37,406 nt of DNA from Photobacterium sanguinicancri (lineage in GTDB: Bacteria > Pseudomonadota > Gammaproteobacteria > Enterobacterales > Vibrionaceae): the NCBI RefSeq assembly GCF_002265265.1, contig NZ_NOIF01000028.1, forward strand, positions 1 through 37,406, given 5' to 3'. A model generated the notes under the pieces. That model was not told the origin of the DNA and did no database searches. It saw only the letters and a program-made list of their open reading frames with translations. Made by a program: the position numbers and the translations under genes. Below, piece by piece: positions 9,675-18,069 of the stretch (position 1 is the stretch's first letter; each line of letters starts with the position of its first letter).

Positions 9675-10030
9675 TGACTACCTTCACACTCTTTGTGCCG
9701 TTGACTGAGTACCGTTGACTGACCACGGCGTTCTTTCGCGCATGATGCCAGACTGGCGTCATTCAACCAAGTAACTAATTAGGGGACAGCTAGCGATAGC
9801 CTCGTTAAGAAGGGCAACCATTAATCCGTTTCACGGGCTTGTAGTTTCAGAGTCCAAATACCGATTTGGATAGCGAACTGGCTATGCTGAGAGTAGACCC
9901 TGTCGGTATTATTGATTTACAAAATAGGATCAAAACAGCTAAAGAAAAGCACCGAGAAGCTATACAATACTCGCGTTGCGAGGTCGCAGCATGGGATACT
10001 CATTCATAGAAAACCTCAAAGTAGCCACAT
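9675..10030. other. spacer with a 14-bp duplication and a doubtful 41-codon ORF
   Basis: This 356-base gap holds a direct duplication at 9698-9711 and 9712-9725 (CCGTTGACTGAGTA / CCGTTGACTGACCA). An ORF at 9884-10009 (+) would encode 41 residues beginning MLRVDPVGIID, with no convincing ribosome site; it may be a gene remnant. The promoters of the PhyH-type gene (minus) and the YcxB-like gene (plus) must lie here but no clear boxes were seen. Confidence 0.35.
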
Positions 10031-10525
10031 ATGTCTAAAGATTTTGATTTCACCATAGAATACACCCTCGACAAGTCCTTTTATACCGAGTGTTATGATC
10101 AAACTAGCCGTCCTGCTGAATTTCCAAAAGCCTATTTAAAAGGAATACTTTTTCTTATTTTTGGGGTGGTTTTAGTTATATTTGAGTTACTACCCAGCGG
10201 CTACGTTGGTTGGTTCTTTATTGTTCTGAGTATTATTGAGGCGCTGAGTGTTTACTTTAAGAGAACCTGGTGGTTATGGCGACAAACATTCAGCATGAGC
10301 TTTGGCAGCAAAGTGGTTTTTCATGTTGACGCTAACGGTGTGAATTATAAAAGCGGTAAAAACACCCGTAACATCGCTTGGAGTGACATCGACCAACTTC
10401 AACAAAGCGATTTAGGTTTTATCCTTCATATGGGTAAACAGCGCCAATATGTCAGTAAATCTTGCTTAAATGATGAAGTGATCGCGTTCATGGTAGAGCA
10501 GCACGCAGTATCAAAAAAGAACTAG
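10031..10525 (+). CDS. YcxB-like membrane protein
   Basis: This 164-residue protein resembles the YcxB-like family. An N-terminal cytoplasmic strand region (FDFTIEYTLDKSFY) is followed by two membrane helices, about residues 36-54 (GILFLIFGVVLVIFELL) and 59-76 (VGWFFIVLSIIEALSVYF). The C-terminal domain contains the characteristic VNYKSGKNTRNIAWSDI segment, near residues 114-130. The biochemical role of the family is unknown. The gene is isolated, with no partner on the same strand, and ATG 10031 is the only sensible start. Confidence 0.75.
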   Translation: MSKDFDFTIEYTLDKSFYTECYDQTSRPAEFPKAYLKGILFLIFGVVLVIFELLPSGYVGWFFIVLSIIEALSVYFKRTWWLWRQTFSMSFGSKVVFHVDANGVNYKSGKNTRNIAWSDIDQLQQSDLGFILHMGKQRQYVSKSCLNDEVIAFMVEQHAVSKKN

Positions 10526-10552
10526 CGTCATCACTGGCTATATAGCAATGCA

Positions 10553-10840
10553 TTAGGGGTGATTATATTCACTTGCTTCCTGCGAGCTTTTAAATTGAAT
10601 CTGGATTAGATTCAGAGCAAAGGGGCCAGGTTGCTTATCGGCAATGAGTAACCCAACTTGTTTAGTATCTTGGGCTGTAAGCTCAGGTGCGTCGCTGAGA
10701 AGTCGCCCTCTAAATACCGCTTGAAACTTGTTTAGGTCAAAGACCTTCTCCTGCCGTTGTCCTTTGATGGTAGTAAACTCGTGCTTGTAAGTAATTCTAT
10801 AACCGCTATCAGGTGATAGTGACAGCACTATCACCGCCAT
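10553..10840 (-). pseudogene. truncated CIA30-domain protein remnant
   Basis: The 95-residue reading frame matches only the C-terminal half of bacterial CIA30-family proteins (usually about 160-180 residues): GYRITYKHEF, FQAVFRGRLLSDAPEL and VGLLIADKQPGPF are the typical closing segments. The N-terminal half, normally containing a DTVMGG-type motif, is absent from the minus-strand sequence upstream. The apparent start codon falls inside a palindrome-rich regulatory region (10807-10898). The most economical reading is a 5'-deleted gene whose front was replaced by, or merged with, the control region of the ygfM operon. A functional short protein cannot be excluded. Confidence 0.6.
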
Positions 10841-10898
10841 TCATATCATATTGATAGCCCCTGATATTATTTTGATATCACTATGCTCCGTAGTGATA
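10807..10898. promoter_or_regulatory. cluster of TATCA/TGATA half-sites, candidate activator binding region
   Basis: Eight copies of TATCA or its complement TGATA fall within 92 bases (starting 10807, 10814, 10829, 10844, 10852, 10862, 10873-10876 overlapping, 10894). Several form palindromes: TATCATATTGATA (10844-10856), GGTGATAGTG/CACTATCACC (10812-10821 / 10826-10835) and TATCACTA/TAGTGATA (10876-10883 / 10891-10898). The cluster lies 140-230 bases upstream of the sigma-54 promoter at 11037, the usual range for an enhancer-binding activator. A similar cluster precedes ygeW. Confidence 0.6.
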
Positions 10899-11036
10899 AC
10901 CGTTATTATTTAGGTGTTTAGGTCGAGAACATTCAACAAATAAAAAGGAATATTTGTCCCGATAGCGATGCTAATTTGGGCTAAATTTCTGACTCCGCTC
11001 ACGAATATTTTCCTTAGAAGATCAGTTTTAGCAGCT

Positions 11037-11052
11037 TGGCGTGTTTGTTGCC
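11037..11052 (+). promoter_or_regulatory. sigma-54 promoter of ygfM-xdhD
   Basis: TGGCGTGTTTGTTGCC has GG at 11038-11039 and GC at 11050-11051, exactly 12 bases apart, with full TGGC and TTGC elements. Transcription would start near 11063, about 85 bases before the ygfM ATG. Confidence 0.82.
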
Positions 11053-11147
11053 TTTTAAGTATTTAAGACATTAATAACGTTCCGTAGAGCCATTAGGTTG
11101 AACGCATGGTGCAGGAATAACAATGATAATGCGAAAAGGCAATTAAT

Positions 11148-11942
11148 ATGATTGAACAATATCTAACGCCTGACACCCCTGCTCAGGCACTTGAATTCAA
11201 GCAATTGCATGGCAATGACGCCATTTGGTTTGCTGGGGGATCTAAAATCAATGCAGCACCCACTAAAACTGATAAAACGATAGCTATCTCTTTGGGGAGA
11301 CTGAATTTATCCCAGATCGAGCAGCAAGGCGATAGTTTACATATAGGTGCGATGTGCCATATCCAGCAGTTGATAGACCATGAACTTGTCCCTGTGGCCT
11401 TAAAGCAATCTGCTGCATTTATCTATTCCCGTCATATTCGTAATCAGGCCACCTTGGGTGGTGAGATTGCCGCACGACAGCCAGAGGCATTATTAATACC
11501 CAGCCTACTGGCGCTGAAAGCAAAATTGAAACTGGCCAATGGTCAGGAAGTGGATGTTGAAGATTACATCAACAACGATGAGCGAGCGCTTATCGCCACT
11601 GTCATTATCCCAGATAGCAGCCTGACTTGTATTGGTTACAACATTGCCCGCTCTGCGGCGGGGCTAGCGATTGTGACTGCAGCAGTATCGATTGATAAGC
11701 AAGGAAATAAGGTCATCGCGCTTGATGGCGTTTCGCCGTTGTATCAAGGTGCGGCTCGTCCCGTTCGTCTCCGTGATGTAGAAACGCAAGATTTAAAAGG
11801 GGAGCTGCTAGAGCAAGCTGTTGCCGATGCTATTTACCCAGAAGCCGATATTCGCGGCGGTGTGGAATACAAGCGATATATCGCAGGTGTTGTGATCACG
11901 GATTTGATGGCTGAATGTCAGCACATGGTAGAGGAGGCATAA
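11148..11942 (+). CDS. ygfM: YgfM, FAD-binding-type molybdenum hydroxylase subunit
   Basis: This 264-residue protein matches E. coli YgfM (about 259 residues) and has the fold of XDH FAD subunits. Compared with XdhB at 7263, the FAD motifs are altered: GGTD becomes GGSK (AGGSKINA, residues 29-36), and TLAGNICNASPAADS becomes TLGGEIAARQPEALL near residue 100. The same substitutions occur in E. coli YgfM, so they are a family trait. ATG 11148 is preceded by AAAAGG (11134-11139). The stop lies 2 bases before the xdhD start, so the two are almost certainly co-translated. It is the probable partner of XdhD; whether it binds FAD in the usual way is uncertain. Confidence 0.9.
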   Translation: MIEQYLTPDTPAQALEFKQLHGNDAIWFAGGSKINAAPTKTDKTIAISLGRLNLSQIEQQGDSLHIGAMCHIQQLIDHELVPVALKQSAAFIYSRHIRNQATLGGEIAARQPEALLIPSLLALKAKLKLANGQEVDVEDYINNDERALIATVIIPDSSLTCIGYNIARSAAGLAIVTAAVSIDKQGNKVIALDGVSPLYQGAARPVRLRDVETQDLKGELLEQAVADAIYPEADIRGGVEYKRYIAGVVITDLMAECQHMVEEA

Positions 11943-11944
11943 TC

Positions 11945-14815
11945 ATGACGATTCAATTTACCTTAAATGGCCGTCCTCAATCTTTGGAATGCCGTATTGG
12001 CGAAAATGTACAGACATTGCTGCATTCTATGGGTTACCACTCGGTTCGAAATAGCGATGATGGTTGGGGTTATGCGGGGTCAGATGTGATCCTGCTTAAT
12101 GGCGAATTAATTAACGCCTCCTTGCTGATTGCAGCCCAACTTGAAGGTGCTGAAGTGAAAACAGCGGAAGCCCTTGGCGAGTGGAATCAATTAAGCTTAG
12201 TTCAGCGAACGATGATCGATGTGGGCGTGGTGCAATCGGGTTATAACGACCCAGCATTAGCGCTGATCTTGACCGATCTGCTTGAGCGAATTCCGCAGCC
12301 AACGCGCGATGAAATTGATGATGCGCTATCTGGGTTGTTTAGCCGAGATGCCGGTTATCAGCAGTTTTATGAAGTGGTTGAATTGGCAGTGAAACGCCTT
12401 GACGATCCTGCTTACACTCAACATTTTGCGCCAGAATTTCGTGATGACTTGGCAGTGGTTGGTAAGAACTGTCCGAAGATTGACTCGGCGAAGATGGTGC
12501 AGGCCAAACCTTGCTATGTTGAAGATCGCATCCCTGCTAACGCTTGTGTTATTAAGATGCTGAGAAGCCCGCACGCTCATGCTTGGATCAAGCACCTAGA
12601 TGTGTCTAAGGCCGAAGCACTAACGGGTGTGGTATCTGTGATAACGCACAAAAATTGCCCAGATATTCCTTATACACCCGGTGGCCAGAGTGCACCTGAG
12701 CCGTCACCGCTCGATCGCCGTATGTTTGGCCAAAAACTGCGCCATGTGGGTGACCGTGTTGCTGCTGTTGTCGCTGAATCAGTGGAAATAGCAGAGCAGG
12801 CATTGACACTGATCGACGTCGAATATGATGTGCTTAAGCCTGTCATGAGTATTGATGAGGCGATGGCCGCTAATGCCCCTATCATTCATAACGAGCCTAT
12901 CGAATATGGCGTAGGTGCGCCTGATGATTTAGAAGAGCAGAACCGTAACGCCGATCCGCGTGAAGGTAAGTTAATCGTGAATTTCCCGATTGGTTGCTTC
13001 CCGCGCAAAAACATTGCCGCTAGTGTTCGCGGCCATATCGGTGATCTCGATAGAGGCTTTGCTGAAGCGGATATGATTATCGAACGTACTTACGAGTCGA
13101 AGCAGGTTCAACAACTGCCAGTTGAAACCCATATTTGTTATAGCTATATGGATGGTGATCGTATTGTGATGCACGATTCGACTCAGGTTCCTTGGCACGT
13201 GCGCCGCCAGGTAGCCAAAATTCTTGATGTGAAGCAGAACAAAGTACACATCGTTAAAGAGCGTGTCGGTGGCGGATATGGCTCGAAACAAGATATTTTG
13301 TTGGAAGATGTGTGTGCATGGGCAACTTGGACCACTGGTCGTCCGGTGTATTTCCACCATACCCGTGAAGAAGAGTTTATCTGTAACTCAACCCGCCACG
13401 TTGCCAAAGTGGTAGTGAAACTCGGTGCGAAGAAAGACGGCACACTCACGGCGATTGATATGGATTTCCGTGCCAACACTGGCCCTTACGGAAACCACGC
13501 GCTGACCGTGCCATCAAATGGTCCAGCCTTGTCTCTACCTTTGTACCCTTGTGACAATGTGGACTTCAGGGTAACCACGTATTACTCCAATATTTGTCCG
13601 ACTGGGGCTTATCAGGGTTACGGTGCGCCGAAAGGCAACTATGCACTGACGATGGCGATGGCCGAAATGGCGAAAGAGCTGGGTATTGACCATCTTGATA
13701 TGGTTGAGAAGAACCGTGTGGTTGAAGGCCAAGAGCTGAAAATCCTAGCGGCTATCGGCGAAGGTAAAATGCCTGCCAGTGCCCCTAAAGTTCACAGCTG
13801 TGCCCTTGGGCCTATTTTGCGCGAAGGTCGTAAGTTGATTGAGTGGGACAGCCCGAAACAGGATGACGGCGAATGGAAAGTGGGCCGTGGTGTGGCGATT
13901 ATCCAGCAAAAATCCGGCATTCCAGATATCGATCAAGCTAACTGCCAAATCAAAATGGCATCGGATGGTACCTTCATTGTTCACTCTGGTGCCGCTGATA
14001 TAGGGACGGGCCTTGATACTGTGGTAAGCAAACTGACCGCTGAAGTGCTTTGCTGCCCGATGGATGAAATTACGATTCACTCTGGTGATACCGATCATGC
14101 TCCGTTTGATAAAGGGGCTTATGCCTCATCTGGAACATGTTTCTCAGGTAATGCGGCCAAGCGAGCAGCTGAAGCGATGCGTGAGAAAATCCTTAAGTGC
14201 GGCGCTGAAATGCTGGGTGAACCCGTTGAAGATGTCGCTATTGTGGCGCCAGGCTTGGTGAAAGGTAAGCAGGGAGAAGTGAACTACTTCGATATTGCCC
14301 ACAAAGCGGAAAGCGGAACAGGGTGGGGGCAATTACTGGCTTCAGGTTGTTTCACCACCCCAGAATTTGCCTTCCCTTATGGCGCAAACTTCGCTGAGGT
14401 GGCGGTTAATACGCGTACGGGTGAAATCCGTCTCGATAAGTTCCATGCCTTGCTCGACTGTGGTACGCCCGTTAACCCTGATTTAGCGTTAGGACAGATA
14501 TACGGTGCCAGTATGCGAGCCATTGGTCACAGCTTATATGAAGAGCTGATTTATGATGAACATGGTGTACCTGTAACGCGAGATTTGAAGAGCTATGGCG
14601 CGCCGATGATTGGCGATATCCCTCGCGATTTCAAAGCGGTGTTAGTACCAAGTGACGATCCGGTTGGCCCTTACGGTGCGAAATCGATTTCTGAAATTGG
14701 TGTTAACGGTGCCGCTCCAGCGATTGCCAGTGCAATTCATGATGCATGTGGCGTCTGGATTCGAGATTGGCACTTTACACCTGAGAAGGTTCTACACGGT
14801 CTGAATAAGCTTTAA
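11945..14815 (+). CDS. xdhD: XdhD, fused molybdenum hydroxylase with cysteine-free ferredoxin-like N-terminus
   Basis: This 956-residue protein has the same length as E. coli XdhD. Residues 1-160 have the fold of a 2Fe-2S subunit, but all eight cysteine ligands are replaced. Residues ~180-956 are the molybdopterin-binding part, with GGGYGSKQD near 440, GAYQGYGAPKG near 555 and GAKSISEIGVNG near 915 carrying the expected active-site glutamate. ATG 11945 is chosen over an upstream in-frame start at 11915 because AGGAGG (11932-11937) is ideally spaced and the product begins MTIQFTLNG, as in E. coli. The E. coli family name links it to selenium-dependent molybdenum hydroxylases. The substrate is probably a purine; electron transfer must use a route other than its own N-terminal domain. 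Confidence 0.93.
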   Translation: MTIQFTLNGRPQSLECRIGENVQTLLHSMGYHSVRNSDDGWGYAGSDVILLNGELINASLLIAAQLEGAEVKTAEALGEWNQLSLVQRTMIDVGVVQSGYNDPALALILTDLLERIPQPTRDEIDDALSGLFSRDAGYQQFYEVVELAVKRLDDPAYTQHFAPEFRDDLAVVGKNCPKIDSAKMVQAKPCYVEDRIPANACVIKMLRSPHAHAWIKHLDVSKAEALTGVVSVITHKNCPDIPYTPGGQSAPEPSPLDRRMFGQKLRHVGDRVAAVVAESVEIAEQALTLIDVEYDVLKPVMSIDEAMAANAPIIHNEPIEYGVGAPDDLEEQNRNADPREGKLIVNFPIGCFPRKNIAASVRGHIGDLDRGFAEADMIIERTYESKQVQQLPVETHICYSYMDGDRIVMHDSTQVPWHVRRQVAKILDVKQNKVHIVKERVGGGYGSKQDILLEDVCAWATWTTGRPVYFHHTREEEFICNSTRHVAKVVVKLGAKKDGTLTAIDMDFRANTGPYGNHALTVPSNGPALSLPLYPCDNVDFRVTTYYSNICPTGAYQGYGAPKGNYALTMAMAEMAKELGIDHLDMVEKNRVVEGQELKILAAIGEGKMPASAPKVHSCALGPILREGRKLIEWDSPKQDDGEWKVGRGVAIIQQKSGIPDIDQANCQIKMASDGTFIVHSGAADIGTGLDTVVSKLTAEVLCCPMDEITIHSGDTDHAPFDKGAYASSGTCFSGNAAKRAAEAMREKILKCGAEMLGEPVEDVAIVAPGLVKGKQGEVNYFDIAHKAESGTGWGQLLASGCFTTPEFAFPYGANFAEVAVNTRTGEIRLDKFHALLDCGTPVNPDLALGQIYGASMRAIGHSLYEELIYDEHGVPVTRDLKSYGAPMIGDIPRDFKAVLVPSDDPVGPYGAKSISEIGVNGAAPAIASAIHDACGVWIRDWHFTPEKVLHGLNKL

Positions 14816-14827
14816 TCAATGCGAAGG

Positions 14828-14864
14828 CGGTCATTTCCAGTGGATGGGAATGGCCGTTTTTTTT
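14828..14864 (+). terminator. intrinsic terminator of ygfM-xdhD
   Basis: An 11-base-pair stem (14828-14838 with 14846-14856, two G-U pairs) has a seven-base loop and is followed by eight T residues. Confidence 0.92.
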
Positions 14865-14952
14865 GTCAGGGTATCGACGGGTAAGCAGGGATAGGCTCTG
14901 GTTGATCACGTTGTAAAGGCCCTAGTGTTTCACTGGTACGGATGGAACTGAA

Positions 14953-16359
14953 ATGAAACTGCTTTATAACGTGGAAGATAGACCTCCAATGGGGGCGGCG
15001 ATCCTTCTTGCCCTTCAGCATATGCTTGCTGCTATGGGGGCTATTATTGCCGTCCCTCTGGTGGTCGGTAGTGCGATTGGCTTACCGACAGATCAAATGG
15101 TGATTTTGGTCAATGCGGCTCTGATGGTATCGGGTGTGGTGACTATTATCCAGTGCAAGGGGGTTGGCCCTGTTGGGATCCGACTTCCGGTGGTGATGGG
15201 GACCAGCTTTACCTTTGTGGCTATATCAATTTCTATTGGACTGGACTCTGGTATTTCCGGAATATTCGGTGCATCACTGGTTGGTTCGTTAGTGATGATC
15301 ATTGGTAGCCGTTTCATGCCGCAAATTAGGAAGCTCTTTCCGCCTGTGGTGTCTGGTACCGTGGTGGTCTTGATTGGTCTGACAATTTTGCCTGTGTCTG
15401 TCGACTGGTTTGCGGGTGGTTTTGTCGGGCAGGAACATTACGGTCAAATCAATAATTTGATGTTGGGTTTACTGGTGTTGGTTGTGGTGATTGTACTGTC
15501 GCAACTTGGTAAAGGACTGGTCTCTGCTGCTGCAATCGTGATCGGAATGATGGTGGGTTACATTGTCGCGATTTTCATGGGAGTGGTGGACTTTACGCCA
15601 GTAAAAGAAGCCAAGTTCTTCTCTTTGCCGGAACTATTACCTTTCGGACTCAGTTTTACCGTCAGTGGCGTTATCGGGATGTCTATTGCCTACCTAGTTA
15701 CCATCATGGAATCGACAGGTGACTTTTTGGCCTTGAGCGATGCAACCCATACCAAGTTGACTGGGAAGAAACTATCAAAAGGGATCTTATGTGATGGTAT
15801 CGGTAGCGCCCTTGCATCGGTATTTGGTGCAACTCCCTTTTCATCATTCAGCCAGAATGTCGGTATTGTTTCGATTACCGGTGTTGCTAGTCGCCATGTG
15901 GTTGCTGTTACTGGTGTGATCATGCTGATTGCAGGTATGTTCCCGAAACTGGGCGGTATTGTAGTCACAATTCCTTCTCCGGTGCTGGGTGGCGCAGGAC
16001 TTGTGATGTTCGCCATGATCATCTCTGCGGGTATTGGCATCCTGTCACGAATTAACTTTACCAAACGCAATATGCTAATCATCGCTGTCGGGGTTGCCTC
16101 GGGCATGGCGGTAACGGTTCGTCCAGAAATCTTAACGTATATGCCAGATTCAGTCCGCGTCATCTTAGGTTCTGGTATTACGACGGGCTCTCTAGTGGCT
16201 CTAGGCCTTAATATCGCTCTGGGTATTAACCGTGCTGATGAAGTAGAAAGCGCGAACGAAAAACGCGAAGCGTTGAAAGATCAGATTAAAGAGTGTGAAA
16301 AATGTGAAAAAGCATTGGCTGAGGAAGAAGCCGTGCAGTCACGTGAACAGCAAGTTTAA
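14953..16359 (+). CDS. NCS2-family xanthine/urate-type permease
   Basis: This 468-residue inner-membrane transporter belongs to the NCS2/NAT nucleobase:cation symporters. The NAT signature is QNVGIVSITG, and helix 8 contains IMESTGDFLALSD, resembling the urate transporter UacT (IESMGMFLALGE) rather than uracil carriers. The opening LLYNVEDRPPMGAAILLALQHMLAAMGA is typical of the subfamily. The C-terminal tail (residues ~430-468) is unusually charged and contains a CEKCEK motif. It lies between xdhD and guaD; guaD follows 87 bases after the stop. Uptake of xanthine or urate is inferred from context; xanthine versus urate preference is not resolved. No clear sigma-70 or sigma-54 box was found in the 88 bases after the terminator. 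Confidence 0.87.
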   Translation: MKLLYNVEDRPPMGAAILLALQHMLAAMGAIIAVPLVVGSAIGLPTDQMVILVNAALMVSGVVTIIQCKGVGPVGIRLPVVMGTSFTFVAISISIGLDSGISGIFGASLVGSLVMIIGSRFMPQIRKLFPPVVSGTVVVLIGLTILPVSVDWFAGGFVGQEHYGQINNLMLGLLVLVVVIVLSQLGKGLVSAAAIVIGMMVGYIVAIFMGVVDFTPVKEAKFFSLPELLPFGLSFTVSGVIGMSIAYLVTIMESTGDFLALSDATHTKLTGKKLSKGILCDGIGSALASVFGATPFSSFSQNVGIVSITGVASRHVVAVTGVIMLIAGMFPKLGGIVVTIPSPVLGGAGLVMFAMIISAGIGILSRINFTKRNMLIIAVGVASGMAVTVRPEILTYMPDSVRVILGSGITTGSLVALGLNIALGINRADEVESANEKREALKDQIKECEKCEKALAEEEAVQSREQQV

Positions 16360-16446
16360 GTTTTAGACAGAACGAATTTAATAAAAATGAGAGCTGGAAA
16401 AAACGGTGCCCTACCACTGACCAGCACAGAAAGATAAGAGGTAATT

Positions 16447-17763
16447 ATGGAATATACCCAATCTATTAAAGCAATTAGAGCGTCTATCATGGATATCGCT
16501 AGAGTTGTCGACAAACCGGAAGATATAGAGCAGAACGTTCGCTTTATTGAAGATGGTTTGATGTTAGTCGACAACGGGCGTATCGAGTGGGTTGGCGAAT
16601 GGTCTGAAGGTAAAGATAAAATCCCATCGACTGTTCGTATTCGAAGCTACCCTGGCAAGATTGTCATGCCAGGTTTTGTCGATACCCATATCCACTATCC
16701 TCAAGCCGAAATGGTTGGCGCCTATGGCGAACAGCTATTGGAATGGCTGAATAACTACACCTTCCCGACGGAAGCTCGCTATAAAGATAAAGACTACTCG
16801 CGAGAAATGTCGACCTTCTTTATCAAACAACTATTACGAAACGGAACGACAACTGCCTTGGTGTTTGGCACGGTTCACCCTGAATCGGTTGATGCACTGT
16901 TTGAAGAGGCAGAGAAGATCAATATGCGGATGATCGCCGGAAAGGTGATGATGGACCGCAATGCGCCTGAATATTTGTTAGATACGCCAGAGATAGGTTA
17001 CAACCAAACCAAAGAATTAATAGAGCGTTGGCATAAACGTGGCCGTTTGCTTTATGCCATTACACCACGTTTCGCACCAACGTCATCACCAGAGCAGTTA
17101 GCTATTGCTGGCCGACTCAAAGAGGAATATCCAGACACCTATGTGCACACACATTTGTGTGAGAATCAAAATGAGATTGCTTGGGTGAAGGAGCTTTTTC
17201 CTGAGCAAGACGGTTATCTAGATGTTTATCACCATCATGGCCTTACTGGTTCAAAGAGTGTGTTTGCGCATTGTGTCCACCTCGAAGATGAAGAGTGGGA
17301 TTGTTTGCACAAAACAGATTCAGCTGTCGCCTTCTGCCCAACATCAAACTTGTACCTTGGTAGCGGTTTGTTCAAGTTACAGGAAGCTTGGAAGCGTAAG
17401 GTAAAAGTCGGAATGGGGACCGATATCGGTGCGGGGACAACCTTTAATATGCTGCAAACGCTGAACGAAGCTTACAAGATTATGCAGTTGCAACAGCATC
17501 GACTTTCGGCGTTCGAAGCATTTTATTTAGCCACTCTAGGGGGAGCAAACTCACTCTCTTTGGATCACTTAATTGGTAACTTCGAGGTGGGTAAAGAGGC
17601 TGATTTCGTCATTATCGATCCTTGTTCGACACCATTACAGCAGCTTCGCTATGACAGCTCGCGTAACTTGTCTGATAAATTGTTCATGTTGATGACGTTA
17701 GGCGACGACCGAAGCATCTATCGAACCTATGTCGATGGTCGATTAGTGTACGAGAGAGGTTAA
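16447..17763 (+). CDS. guaD: guanine deaminase
   Basis: This 438-residue amidohydrolase matches E. coli GuaD almost throughout. It converts guanine to xanthine and ammonia, feeding the xanthine dehydrogenases of the same island. Zinc ligands are visible as H81-x-H83 (DTHIHYPQ), the histidines in HTHLCEN and FAHCVHL, and the aspartate in GMGTDIGAGT. The segment CPTSNLYLGSGLF is also diagnostic. AGAGGT just upstream supports ATG 16447. It is probably co-transcribed with the upstream permease. No strong terminator separates it from the ghxQ promoter region. Confidence 0.96.
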   Translation: MEYTQSIKAIRASIMDIARVVDKPEDIEQNVRFIEDGLMLVDNGRIEWVGEWSEGKDKIPSTVRIRSYPGKIVMPGFVDTHIHYPQAEMVGAYGEQLLEWLNNYTFPTEARYKDKDYSREMSTFFIKQLLRNGTTTALVFGTVHPESVDALFEEAEKINMRMIAGKVMMDRNAPEYLLDTPEIGYNQTKELIERWHKRGRLLYAITPRFAPTSSPEQLAIAGRLKEEYPDTYVHTHLCENQNEIAWVKELFPEQDGYLDVYHHHGLTGSKSVFAHCVHLEDEEWDCLHKTDSAVAFCPTSNLYLGSGLFKLQEAWKRKVKVGMGTDIGAGTTFNMLQTLNEAYKIMQLQQHRLSAFEAFYLATLGGANSLSLDHLIGNFEVGKEADFVIIDPCSTPLQQLRYDSSRNLSDKLFMLMTLGDDRSIYRTYVDGRLVYERG

Positions 17764-17768
17764 ATTTC

Positions 17769-17784
17769 ACGCAAACGGTTTCGG
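17769..17784 (+). promoter_or_regulatory. PurR box upstream of ghxQ
   Basis: ACGCAAACGGTTTCGG matches 15 of 16 positions of the gammaproteobacterial PurR operator (ANGCAANCGNTTNCNT). It begins 6 bases after the guaD stop and lies 14 bases upstream of the -35 hexamer at 17799. Repression by PurR with hypoxanthine or guanine is the expected control. Confidence 0.75.
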
Positions 17785-17798
17785 TGAAAAATGATTTT

Positions 17799-17829
17799 TT
17801 GACAATGCAGGGTGAGTGAAGCGTATAAT
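17799..17829 (+). promoter_or_regulatory. sigma-70 promoter of ghxQ
   Basis: Consensus hexamers TTGACA (17799-17804) and TATAAT (17824-17829) are separated by 19 bases, longer than the ideal 17. Transcription would start near 17836, leaving a leader of about 234 bases before ghxQ. Confidence 0.65.
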
Positions 17830-17835
17830 CGCCGC

Positions 17836-18069
17836 CAATTTACCTTGCTCAGCCTCGGTTATTTGCTCTAGGGATATTCCTTATGGGGATTGATGGGTTC
17901 TGTTAACTGGGGTTGTGTCGATAAAAGACAGCAACATTTATAGCGTTACGGACAAGTCACAGCCCCAAGAAAGCAATCGATTGCAACGGGGCGGGTTGAG
18001 AGGAAGCTCAACGTTTATCGAGGTGTTCAGGCAGCGAGCCGGACACTCAATTTTACAAGGAATTACATC
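17836..18069 (+). promoter_or_regulatory. structured 5' leader of ghxQ, candidate RNA regulatory element
   Basis: Several helices can form. P1 pairs 17908-17917 with 17958-17967 (ten pairs, one G-U). The loop of P1 begins with TCGATAAA (17918-17925), complementary to TTTATCGA at 18014-18021, giving a pseudoknot stacked on P1. Two further hairpins are GTTGAG/CTCAAC (17995-18000 / 18007-18012) and GTGTTC/GGACAC (18023-18028 / 18041-18046). A small palindrome GCAATCGATTGC lies at 17973-17984. The SD AAGGA follows at about 18057. It does not match the conserved core of the classical purine riboswitch as I know it. Confidence 0.5.

Noticed and set aside
9884-10009. A 41-codon ORF before the YcxB-like gene
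   Set aside because: It has no ribosome site or recognisable motif; kept only as a possible remnant in the spacer note.
10812-10835. The perfect 10-bp inverted repeat as an intrinsic terminator or IS end
   Set aside because: No T tract or transposase is nearby, and it shares its half-sites with the regulatory cluster around it.
17836-18069. The ghxQ leader as a classical purine riboswitch
   Set aside because: The conserved junction and loop-loop sequences of that class are not visible.
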